Assembly: GCA_020186115.1 (NCBI GenBank)
Contig: WSYJ01000186.1
Span: 744,001 to 808,000, forward strand
Direction: 5' to 3'
Source of the DNA: Histomonas meleagridis
Taxonomy: Eukaryota; Parabasalia; Tritrichomonadida; Dientamoebidae
DNA length: 64,000 bases
Below are positions 20,781 through 30,414 of the stretch, in pieces. The notes beneath the pieces were generated by a model. That model was not told the DNA's origin and ran no database searches. It saw only the letters and a program-made list of their open reading frames with translations. Each line of letters begins with the position of its first letter. Position 1 is the first letter of the stretch. The position numbers and the translations under genes are program-made.

Positions 20781-21223
20781 TGTGGTTTTCGTGGCAAAGC
20801 TTCAATACTAAGACAACCTATCCAAGACCCCCATGCTCTTTTCCCTGATGGTTACGTTGAACATACTTATCAGTTGATGGTATAAGTACAACACTTCACA
20901 TTTACATACAAGATGGTGGTGGCGATGTTTGTCTCATAAGGGAAACACGTTTAACGGAGGCAAATGGTATCATCATTGTTTACCCCACAACTTCCAAATC
21001 GTATTTTGCAGTTGCAAAAAAAAGATGCGAGGAAACCGTCAAATATAAAATTAAGGCCCCAATTATTTAATGTGGAACGGTGTGTGATCTCGAAGATCAA
21101 AGGGAAGTTAGCCAATTCGAAGGAGAAGCACTTGCTAAAGAATATGGTGCAGCTTTCATTGAGACATCAGCAGTTGAAAACATAAACATTATGAAATATC
21201 CTATGATCTCATCAGAACGATAA
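20781..21223 (+). pseudogene. Ras-like small GTPase pseudogene
   Basis: Degraded GTPase. A P-loop remnant (GKASI) begins near 20790. The frame from about 20955 reads ANGIIIVYPTTSKSYFAVAKKRCEETVKYKIKAPII, then an in-frame TAA (TTA to TAA is the simplest change), then CGTVCDLEDQREVSQFEGEALAKEYGAAFIETSAVENIN. The NKxD base motif has decayed to TVCD, while the ETSA G5 motif remains. Frames change before 20950. No promoter-like initiator was identified. Confidence 0.75.
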
Positions 21224-21710
21224 GAACCACTCAAGAAAGCAAAAAGAAAAAAGAAATTTGTTTAACATATTAAACATGTAAAACTGAATAACTAAAAAAA
21301 TTTTTGACAAAAAATATTAAATTGAATTTGAAGTTAATCCTCTCTGATGGATGAGCGTTTCACCGCAGATGAATAAAAATTAAAGTCTGAACAAGAACTT
21401 CTTATGCTTAAATGGAAAAATTCTCAAAAATGTTCTAAAATATTTTGTTTAAGCCTATATACATGTAAAATGTTTATTAAATTCTGTTTAGTACCATATC
21501 AAATTTAAAATCCATTGTAAATTTTTTATCACAAAAAAATCGATATAGTGATAAGAAAAAAAATTTAAAATGATGAAAAATTTTATATTTATATTATTTC
21601 ACATTAATCTTAATATCACATGATAGCATTTCCCAAAATATTCGAATATGAAAAAAATAAGGTTCATCTTTTTGTGGAGTTTTTTTAGGAGAATCGTATT
21701 TCCAGGGCAT
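21224..21710. other. AT-rich intergenic DNA
   Basis: Nothing is recognised until the GC content rises near 21690, just before two AACGGTC boxes. Confidence 0.4.
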
Positions 21711-21730
21711 AACGGTCGTCATAAACGGTC
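21711..21730. promoter_or_regulatory. Double AACGGTC box
   Basis: AACGGTCGTC at 21711-21720 and AACGGTCT at 21724-21731 lie 13 bp apart, about 130-145 nt upstream of the small ORF at 21855. The surrounding DNA (21700-21790) is GC-richer than its flanks. The same word precedes about ten other start codons in this window. Confidence 0.45.
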
Positions 21731-21854
21731 TAATCCGTGGTAAAACCCCGCCGAAAATTGGAAAACCCGCCAATAATATTATCCCTGCCAAAATTGATAT
21801 CACAAAACAATTATTTGAATCTCTTATATCAGACACAGATAATCTTAAATCACA

Positions 21855-22109
21855 ATGGATCGTAATCGCGCTATTACTCTTCAAGATTTAGAAGAGATAG
21901 GATATATTTCACTTCAACGAATTAATTATGATATTCCACCGATTATTGCAGAATATAGTAATGTTGATGAGATCAAAACTCTTCATGACGCTATGCATTC
22001 TTTTGGTATTTATACAACGATATTATCATCCTTTCTTCAATATCTCCAAATTACGAGATCATCCGAATGTGAAAACTTAACAAACAATTTCCCTCATTAT
22101 TATGAATAA
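21855..22109 (+). CDS. Small hypothetical protein, 84 aa
   Basis: Open frame from ATG 21855, translating to MDRNRAITLQDLEEIGY...IPPIIAEYSNVDEIKTLHDAMHSFGIYTTILSSFLQYLQ and ending in TAA. No family is recognised. The composition is soluble and helical. Support comes from the double AACGGTC box upstream and GC-richer codons at its start. It could instead be the surviving 5' end of a longer dead gene, because the sequence after the stop is AT-rich. Confidence 0.35.
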   Translation: MDRNRAITLQDLEEIGYISLQRINYDIPPIIAEYSNVDEIKTLHDAMHSFGIYTTILSSFLQYLQITRSSECENLTNNFPHYYE

Positions 22110-22735
22110 TTTAACCTTGAAAGCTTTCCAATTTATTAATATTTTTTTCTATGAAATAACGATAATTTATATGTTTCCCCTTTCTAATGGAAATCAACAC
22201 TTATATTTATTCTAAAACATATTTTTCATCTATAATTTTTTTCATTGCCAAAGTTTCGGGCAAAAATAATTAATACATAATTATCAGATATTAAAGAAAG
22301 TTAAAACACAATGGTTTTTTAAAATTATTTTTTCAATTCTGGTGGCTATATTTGTGAACTTATGTACTTTATTTCAAATCAAAAATTAATATTTGTACAA
22401 AATTTTTTTTTATTAAGCAATTTGTTTATCGCATATAACTTTTTTTATAGATAAGAATTTTTTCTCAATTTTTGATATTTTATTCCTTCTCGAGAGTCTT
22501 AAAATTTTTTCAAATTAAATCAATAAATCAACTTGGATAATATATCCATTGCTTGGCCGCTGAAATAACGTTTGAACACGAATAAACAATTGAAAAGATA
22601 ATAAAAATTTGGTTATCAACTAGATGAGTATACAAGTTTTAGAAATTATCTTTATTAATATGGCACAAGACCAAATGTTCAGCAATATTGCTTGATTTCA
22701 AAGACCATGATCGATCAATTTTTTTATAATTGATA
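22110..22735. other. AT-rich intergenic DNA
   Basis: Nothing recognised. It may include the 3' flank of the MULE relic; no terminal inverted repeat was found by eye. Confidence 0.4.
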
Positions 22736-24834
22736 TCAAAGATGTTTTTCATTATAAGGGCATGTTGCACAAAAATGACATATTCCATGACAATTGCTAC
22801 AATGTATTACCCTTTTTCTTTTTTTATAATATTTTTCAGCAACTGCTGATGGAACTGTTGGTTGGGCCCCTGGGATAAAAAGAACATCATTGGCATTTGG
22901 GTTAATTGATATTTTTGATTCCTCGGCTTCATCAAAAAAGTTTTTAATTAGATTCCGTGCAGTTTCCGAACGTTGTGCTGCATCTGCTAAATATTGCATT
23001 TTGACACATGATGAAGTTGTAGCTCCAATTTTCTTCTTTATTAGATTGTACAGTAATTGTCGAATTAAATGATCGTTTATTTTCAGAAATCTCATGAAAG
23101 AAGTATATATCTTCAATTTCTTCTTCTCAGATTAAATGATCATTTTCATTTTTTGTATGAAACCTTTCATTAATAATGTGAATACATGGTAAATCTTTTC
23201 TACAGTCACATTTTTCTAATTTATAATATGCAGATTGTGCAATGCTTGCATCTATGTGTGACGCTTTAATTATTAATTTCTCACATTTATTTATCCTCTT
23301 TTGAATTTTATTAATGGCATATAATCCAAGCTTCTTACCATTATAAATTTTTTTTATCTAACTGATTATACTTTAATTTGCAATGATTATTCATCATAAT
23401 TTTAGATTCATTTATGAACATTGATAAAATTTCTTTTAGTGGAAGCAACTCATGATTTGTCCACTTTTTCAAATTACCAAAACTACCTTCAGCAGCATTA
23501 GTTGTAAAATGACCTATTATACCTATTTTTTTTATATAATAAGGATTATAATGTTGAAGGTCATCAAGTAAATTTTGGAGATGTCTTAAATGATGGAATT
23601 GAATTCAATTTTGTAATTTGTTTAAATATGCATCTTCAGTTATTATTTTATCGACAAATTTCCAGAACAAATTTTTAATCATTGAATTCCTACCCATTTT
23701 ATGTTCAATATTACTAGAAATATGAATTACAATAAACCAGAATTGAATTCGAATATACTTTTATGATTGCCTCTATTTGAGCAATCAATCTATCAACAAT
23801 AAAGATTCTAATAGAAGTAATAATCAATTTTAAAGAATTCATGACTTCAGTGAAACTTTTTTCTTCTATTGATGTCATGATTGATATAGAAAGCATTTGA
23901 ACTTTGTTATTCTCATCGAATACATAAAAGAGTAAAAAGGGATAATGAAATCTATTGGTGCATTCAGTATCATCTATTACAACAATATCTCTTGCATAAG
24001 AAAAGTATTTTATTCTCGAATTTATCATTAATAGACTATCAAATTAATTATTATTATCATTTTTCCAAATAATGTCATATTCTCCCTTACATTTTTGTGT
24101 ATATTGATAAAGGTTTTCAATTTCATTTTCGAATTGTTTATTTTTATCATTTTTAATAATATTATACAATTGTCCAGGCAATACATTGAGTGCATTAAAA
24201 TGGCGAATGAGATTTGTTGGCATTCCAATTCTTGCTTCTTTTTTCATTTTTTCTTTTTGATTTGAAGTTAAAAGGGGAAACTTGCTTTCTACGAAAGGAT
24301 TATCGGAGACTATGACAATGATAAAGGTTTTCATAGTTAATCGAAAAAATTATATTTTTTCGTATTTCTATTGTAAAAGTCGCAGGACATTCATATAATT
24401 TCTTTGTATGAAACCTGCATACGAATTTCATATAATATACATTGACATTTTTCTTATATAGATTCGAATCGCTACATGAAAATGGGCAAATATTTTTGAT
24501 TGATTCATCTTTTATTGTTGTCTTTAAATCATTAAATTCAGTGGTGTTTCTTCCTTTCAAGGTATTTTAAATAGTTAATGAAATTGGATGGTGTTTCATA
24601 GCATTCGTCATTTTTGGGCGATGGATTTGTAAGTCCTAAACTTTTTAATTCGTAATTTATTTTGTCTGAAATGCTTAATAGAGCATAAGAATCAAAATGG
24701 TTATCATTTGAAGTTTCTTCTGATGGGATGCTCACTATTTTGTTGTTCATTTCTGTGCATTCAACAAATGCTTCCATGAGCCTATCCATTATTAATGTTT
24801 GGGTGCATGGTTTCTTCTTCATTAATATTAATAA
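22736..24834 (-). mobile_element. Decayed Mutator-like (MULE) transposon
   Basis: Fragments on the minus strand in several frames line up as one MULE transposase. The N-terminal part is at 24822-24540. A FAR1-like zinc region follows (24560-24300, NICPFSCSDSN...CRFHTKKLYECPATF), then a linker (24334-24044). The catalytic core (24028-23714) reads DIVVIDDTECTNRFHYPFLLFYVFDENN...SFTEVMNSLK, with the first Asp and the later VDR segment readable. The C-terminal part carries a zinc knuckle, HCSNCHGICHFCATCPYN (about 22780-22830). Frameshifts and stops between blocks mean it is inactive. MULEs are known in Trichomonas vaginalis. Terminal repeats were not identified. Confidence 0.82.
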
Positions 24835-25119
24835 ACGTCTTTTGATTTTATTTTAAAATAACGTTCTAATTTTATGTATATAAATATTTGTAACCACTCT
24901 GAACTTTAACAACATATAAGGTTAATATAATGTACTAAAAATAAATATACATATTAAATAAAGAATTCAAAAATAAAGTTCCTCATCTATTATGTAGATA
25001 TTGATATTTGGTTTTTTATATAATGAATAAATAACCATAATACGAATTTCTAATGTATTGTACGTACACTACTACGTAGTATTTATACTATATATAATAT
25101 GATAGTTTTAATATACACA

Positions 25120-25300
25120 TAATAGTTATAATATATATAATAGTAATAATATATATAATAGTAATAATATATATAATAGTAAAAATATATATAATAGTAA
25201 TAATATATATAATCGTAATAATATATATAATAGTAATAATATATATAATAGTAATAATATATATAATAGTATCAATATATATAATAGTATTGATATATTA
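25120..25300. repeat. 18-bp AT minisatellite, about 9 copies
   Basis: Tandem array of ATAGTAATAATATATATA with single-base variants (ATCGTA, ATAGTAAAA, ATAGTATCA). Just upstream, at about 25058-25080, are two adjacent 10-bp palindromes, TGTACGTACA and ACTACGTAGT. Confidence 0.9.
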
Positions 25301-26419
25301 TTATGATACTGATATTAGCATATATCATATTAAAAGCTAATCAAAAATTCATTTACTTTATTTTATTCACTGATAAAAAAATATAATTTACACCATCATT
25401 TATTTATTTTTTGATATTGTTCACACGATAATAAATAGTAGTTTGGTGTTGTTCACACAACTATATAAAAAATCAAAATAATATCAGAAATGTAGATGTT
25501 GATATTTGCTAATGTGATAATTATATTAATTTTTTATTTGCTATATAAGTTAACGAAAACCAAAGTGATAATATTATATATTATAATTACATATAGTTAA
25601 TCTTTCAATTTATTAATATATATACTGATATATATACATTTATTTGATGAATAACTATTTCATCATATTTATTTTTTATAGGAATTACTATTTATTTGAC
25701 AACGTAATTGTTGATATTAATTTTTTTTTCATATAAGATACAATTCATAATCATGTGATATCACATATGCTATGTATTTCATTAATAATATATATATATT
25801 ATTAATATATATAATTAATTCAAATAAAAAAAAAAAAAAAAAAAATATCTATTATACGATACATACATATATTTAATGATACGAATTAATATCCAACATT
25901 ATTTTCATTATATTATATTTCATCTGTATTCATTAACAATTTTTTGCTGCATTCATATATTAATATTGAATTTTGATAACACGAAAAAGTTCACATGTTT
26001 ATGATTGTAACAATAATAAAATTCTTTCAATTTTAAATATATACAAATTCGAGTAAAATGACATTTCTGAAATTCAATTTTTTTATTCAATTTTGATCAA
26101 TGCAAAACGGCACATATTGTATTCAATTTTATTGATTTAATTTCATTTGGCGTAAAAAGTCACTTATCAAAATAAAACTAAAGAATTTGAAAGCATAAAC
26201 TATACAATAATTAAATGGAAACGACCGTTATGCTATGGAAATACATAACGTTTAGGAATCGCTTCCTAAGTTTTTTTCTCATAAATTTATTGTTTAATCG
26301 TTCACATTTCAAAATTTGAATACAATTTGTGTTGTTTACAGTATTTGACACAATTTTCAATGAGCCGATATTACAACAAAATTTTGTCGAAAAACGTTTT
26401 ATTGTCAGAAGACTAACAA
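25301..26419. other. Very AT-rich intergenic DNA with poly-A run
   Basis: No gene. There is a run of about 21 A at about 25828-25848 and several TA-rich stretches. The last 200 nt before the AKT-like gene hold only a short open frame in the wrong context. Confidence 0.5.
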
Positions 26420-27745
26420 TTAATCGAAAGCGTTTTCTTGTGTGCAAGTGAATTCCAAGAAAGCACTTTGAGTTTCTGCCTCAATCAGTGACTCATCTTC
26501 TATTGATACCATAGCCTCTTCTCTTGTATATTCCGGCTCGAAGTTTGAAGTATCTGTTTCCGACTTAATCTGCGGTATCCACTCAGGCTTGTAACCCTTC
26601 TTTAAGACCTTATCGAAGTCCAATGGTGCGAAAAATGGGTGTTTCTTAATCTCATCAGCATCATTATTTGCGCCTAATCTAGTGGCAGGGTTCTTATCAA
26701 GGAGGTGCTCGATGAGGTCTTTAGCTTCAGGGGAGACGAATTGAGGAAAACTTACAGGATTATTCAAAATGGATCGATACAAACGATTTGCGTTCTCATC
26801 AAAGAATGGAGGCAACCCAGTGATCATTTCATAAAGAAGAACTCCAAAGCACCACCAATCGACATTTTTGTTATATGGTTGTTGAAGTAACATTTCAGGG
26901 GCTAAATACTCAGCAGTGCCACAGAATGTGGTCGTAGTATCCTCAGCTTTCATGTTAGTTTTGACAAGACCAAAATCTGTGATTTTGATATGACCATCAG
27001 CATCAACTAAAACATTCTCTGGTTTAAGATCTCGGTATAATATACCAAGGGAATGAAGGTGTCCAAGTCCTAGAAGGATTTCGGCGGCATAAAGTCGAGC
27101 ACGTGATTCAACAAATTTGCCTTCTTCTTTTAGACGATTAAAAAGTTCACCTCCTGGAACATAGTCAAGGATCATGAAGATTTTGGTCTCGGTTTGGAAG
27201 GTGAAATGTGCGCAAACAAGAAATGGATATTGAGATTTGAGAAGCACTTCTTTTTCTTTAAGAGTTTGTTGTACTTGTTCATATTCTGCTAAAAGACGCT
27301 TGCTCATTGATTTCATTGCGTAAAGACGCTTATCAAATTTTCCTCTAACTAATTGAACTTTTCCAGATGTACCTCGACCAATTACTCTAATTATTTCAAA
27401 ATCGTTGATAGACACCTTCTTGTTTGAAGTTTGTTTCGGAGCGGAAGCAGTTGTTGGACTCGAAACCTTTAAAGCAGATATCCATTCGTTAACTTCAGCG
27501 TCTGAATTTCCTGCCAGTATAAAAGAACGACCAGGGAAATCCACTTTAAAAGTATGATGTTTTTTATCTACGTGAATTGTATTAACTTGAGCTTGTTGAA
27601 TATCAAAAGAACCCTTTTCTTTCCCATCTTGCTTGGTATAGAAATAAAGCTTCTTTCCCTTTATAACGAAGTATCTTTTTTTCCAACTTTTAAGCAAGCC
27701 ACCTTGTTTTGAGAGGTATCCTTTTTTCACAACCTGCTCGCTCAT
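26420..27745 (-). CDS. AKT: AKT/PKB-like AGC kinase with PH domain
   Basis: 441 aa starting at ATG 27745 (MSEQVVKKGYLSKQGG). The N-terminal PH domain (about residues 5-97) has KKGYLSKQGGLLKSWKKRYFVIKGKKLYFY and ends in VNEWISALK. The kinase domain follows: GRGTSGKVQLV loop, YAMKSM lysine, YRDLKPENVL, DFG (ITDFGLVK), and the activation loop TTTFCGTAEYLAPE with the PDK1-type Thr. The C-terminal AGC tail ends with hydrophobic motif FLEFT, the site TORC2 phosphorylates in other eukaryotes. PH, kinase and hydrophobic motif in this order is the AKT/PKB layout, so a phosphoinositide-responsive growth kinase is expected. The window also encodes TOR. An AACGGT box lies 9 nt upstream of the ATG. Confidence 0.93.
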   Translation of the reverse strand: MSEQVVKKGYLSKQGGLLKSWKKRYFVIKGKKLYFYTKQDGKEKGSFDIQQAQVNTIHVDKKHHTFKVDFPGRSFILAGNSDAEVNEWISALKVSSPTTASAPKQTSNKKVSINDFEIIRVIGRGTSGKVQLVRGKFDKRLYAMKSMSKRLLAEYEQVQQTLKEKEVLLKSQYPFLVCAHFTFQTETKIFMILDYVPGGELFNRLKEEGKFVESRARLYAAEILLGLGHLHSLGILYRDLKPENVLVDADGHIKITDFGLVKTNMKAEDTTTTFCGTAEYLAPEMLLQQPYNKNVDWWCFGVLLYEMITGLPPFFDENANRLYRSILNNPVSFPQFVSPEAKDLIEHLLDKNPATRLGANNDADEIKKHPFFAPLDFDKVLKKGYKPEWIPQIKSETDTSNFEPEYTREEAMVSIEDESLIEAETQSAFLEFTCTQENAFD

Positions 27746-27753
27746 ATGCACCA

Positions 27754-27759
27754 AACGGT
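27754..27759. promoter_or_regulatory. AACGGT box at the AKT-like gene start
   Basis: AACGGT on the plus strand (ACCGTT relative to the gene), within AAACGGTTTG, 9 nt before the start codon. Confidence 0.5.
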
Positions 27760-27940
27760 TTGTTTACAAGCGAAATAACACCGTAAACCACACAAAATCG
27801 GAAATATCGATATTCAATAGAATCCGATCGTCGCGCATAGAAAAATTGTCATAATTTCGAGTTTTATCCTAAAGGAACAAAATCCAAAATCAACGTTTCC
27901 AAGGGAACAAAACAGTTTTAAAAGAAATGTTTAAGTCAAA

Positions 27941-30289
27941 TCAAATTGTTTTACTTTGGTTAACGTCATTACAAAAAGCTTTCCAATCAATTGAATCATT
28001 CATATCGACTCTATATTTCCTTACAAGTGCTTGTATTTGAGTCGCTCTTAAGACCACGTCTATTGACAATAGTCTTTTTTGGAAGTCACTTGAAGGGATT
28101 AACCGACTATTTACATCCTTGAATATCATTTCGATATTCCTATGTCTTGCCAACAACTTTTCTCTAATTTGGCAACATGCGATTATTGCTATACTATTAA
28201 TATCCGCCGATATTGGGTTATTAGTTAGAGTTGCCTTACTTTCTTCACTTGTAATATCTTCTTCTTCATAAGCTTTTAAGAACAATTTATAATTAAATAA
28301 TTCATTTTTCTTAATATCTTGAAACGCCGAAATTAATTCTTCGATTTCATTATGAGAGAATTCGAAGTTTACTGACGAGAAACAATTAAACACTTTGAAC
28401 TTTAATATTGTACCATTTTTATATATGTCATAAGGATAAAATATAGTGATTGGATCTAACATTATTTGATGTGCAAAGTTCTTAAAACGTTTAATGAATT
28501 GATGTATAATTGGCTTTAATTCCGGCGTTTTGATTTCAGTTGATTTAATCTTTCGTTGTTCGATTTCTTTTTCTTTTTGATTCTTCCTAATCTCAGTCAC
28601 TCTTGATAAGTCATAAATGAAATGTTCATAATTAATTTCGGGATTTCCTGAATCGCGATAATACGATACTAATGAACGTAATTCATTTGAAGGGATTTGT
28701 ATTTGTAATGAGAAAATGAAGTTCAAAAAGTTTTGTTGGTTAATTGTACCTCTTCGATATTTATCATGAATTCTAATTTCCGAATATACGTCAATACTTT
28801 TCGCGTCAATAACATCATAAAGTTTATATAAGATTTGTAAGATGTTATCAGGTGGTTGTGTGTATAACTTTTGTTTATATAATTTCTCTGATTCTTCAAA
28901 TTGGTTTTTAGTGTTTGGCTTAATTTGTTCGATATTTGGATCGCATTTGTTACATAATAATTTCCAATTTATATTACCGCGAACATTACTTGAAAAAGCA
29001 TCTCGTAATGCCGCGATTTCTTGTGATGTAATTTCGAAATTTATGAATTTTAGAGATGAAATAAGTTGTTGCACTGATACTGTACCACTTCCTTCACGAT
29101 CAAATCGTCGAATTGATGGTGATAATTGTTGCTTAGTTTCATATAAATACTTACGTAAGCGTTCAAGAACTTCATCAACATTAACTTCCTCCATTTTTCG
29201 TGGTGGATTTACCGAATTTATGAAATCATTGATCCGAATGTTTCCATATTTGCCTTTAAATTGGTTCGAAATGATTTCGATTTCTTCAGGTTGTAAGTCT
29301 AATTTCATCGAAGTTATTCCACGTGAAAATTGATTAAATGTAATCTCGTCTTCATTATCATTAATAACAAAATATGAACGTGCATCAATACGACGGCTAT
29401 GAATGATCTCGCGGATGTTACGTAATAACGTTTCGGGACTTTCGGCCTCGCGCAATTCTTGTGGTACTTCGCCCCGGGCACGAACTGTACGTGGAGGAGG
29501 TGGTTGGAACTGTTCTACGGCTTGAATAAAGAGTTTATAGTTACACATTCCGTTCTCTTCAAAACTTTGAGCAATTTCTTTGTAGCCTGATGGTGGAATT
29601 CGTGCGCCCATGGATGATATGGTGGAATAAAATTGACGTTTGGACATACGGCCTGTGTTAAGTCGATCAACTTCGGAAAATACGATATGTGGATCTATCT
29701 CATGTGTCTTAATAAAGGTGGCTAATGATACAAATGCATCTGTGGGTTCAGGAATGGATAGTTTGACGGTGTCAATGTGTTTGGATGCTTCTTGGAGATC
29801 ACGTTCTAATTTGAAATAATTGACATCTGTGCCATCTGAATAACAATTGACAATGGAACGTGTTGAAGGGCTTTCTCCAAGACATCGATAAAAGTTAAAG
29901 ATAGTAACTTTACCGACATTTCGTCGATCGTATGGACCTAATATATCACGAAGATTTTGACGACGTCGTGCAAGTTCTTGAACTATCTCTTTAAGATCTT
30001 TGGAACAATCTGCTTGTCTGGTTTGAATATTAGATTCACTGGAATTTGCTATACCATCAATTAAACCACGAACATCAACTCCATTGCCTTTCTTAAAAGT
30101 TACCATTAAAAGTTGAATGCTACGATTTGTAAGATTGATTCCAATTGAAGCAATCCATCTATGTAAAGAAACAGTAGAAATCGTTTGATCTTTACTTCGA
30201 TCGTATGTCATGAGTTCACTCTCGAAGTCAATTGAACGAGAAATACAGAATTCTTTGATCCTTAAGAGAACATCTTCAACACCAGTCAT
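27941..30289 (-). CDS. Multi-EF-hand-like repeat protein
   Basis: 782 aa composed of about six long modules (about 110-130 aa), each with paired EF-hand-like helices: RIDxxxxFxxxDxxxxGxIxxxxFxxxLxxxxxxLxxxEIxxL. Example loops are YDRSKDQTISTVSL, YDRRNVGKVTIFNF, VDRLNTGRMSKRQF and FDREGSGTVSVQQL. Most lack the 12th-position Glu or other ligands, so calcium binding is probably weak or lost in most. The layout resembles axonemal or cytoskeletal EF-hand proteins (EFCAB6-like) rather than calmodulin. ATG 30289 is clear. An AAACGGCTC word lies about 45 nt upstream, one base off the AACGGT box. Confidence 0.75.
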   Translation of the reverse strand: MTGVEDVLLRIKEFCISRSIDFESELMTYDRSKDQTISTVSLHRWIASIGINLTNRSIQLLMVTFKKGNGVDVRGLIDGIANSSESNIQTRQADCSKDLKEIVQELARRRQNLRDILGPYDRRNVGKVTIFNFYRCLGESPSTRSIVNCYSDGTDVNYFKLERDLQEASKHIDTVKLSIPEPTDAFVSLATFIKTHEIDPHIVFSEVDRLNTGRMSKRQFYSTISSMGARIPPSGYKEIAQSFEENGMCNYKLFIQAVEQFQPPPPRTVRARGEVPQELREAESPETLLRNIREIIHSRRIDARSYFVINDNEDEITFNQFSRGITSMKLDLQPEEIEIISNQFKGKYGNIRINDFINSVNPPRKMEEVNVDEVLERLRKYLYETKQQLSPSIRRFDREGSGTVSVQQLISSLKFINFEITSQEIAALRDAFSSNVRGNINWKLLCNKCDPNIEQIKPNTKNQFEESEKLYKQKLYTQPPDNILQILYKLYDVIDAKSIDVYSEIRIHDKYRRGTINQQNFLNFIFSLQIQIPSNELRSLVSYYRDSGNPEINYEHFIYDLSRVTEIRKNQKEKEIEQRKIKSTEIKTPELKPIIHQFIKRFKNFAHQIMLDPITIFYPYDIYKNGTILKFKVFNCFSSVNFEFSHNEIEELISAFQDIKKNELFNYKLFLKAYEEEDITSEESKATLTNNPISADINSIAIIACCQIREKLLARHRNIEMIFKDVNSRLIPSSDFQKRLLSIDVVLRATQIQALVRKYRVDMNDSIDWKAFCNDVNQSKTI

Positions 30290-30414
30290 TCAAAATTAAA
30301 GTAAACGTATCTTAGAGAGCCGTTTAAAGTTACAACCACTTTTTATCAACTTTACACGACGGTTAGTACCGACGTTTTATATAAAACAGAATATTATTCA
30401 TTCTTTTTTATTTA

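Noticed and set aside
25120-25300. CRISPR-like array
   Set aside because: The units are 18-bp AT tandem repeats without unique spacers, in a eukaryotic genome; a simple minisatellite.
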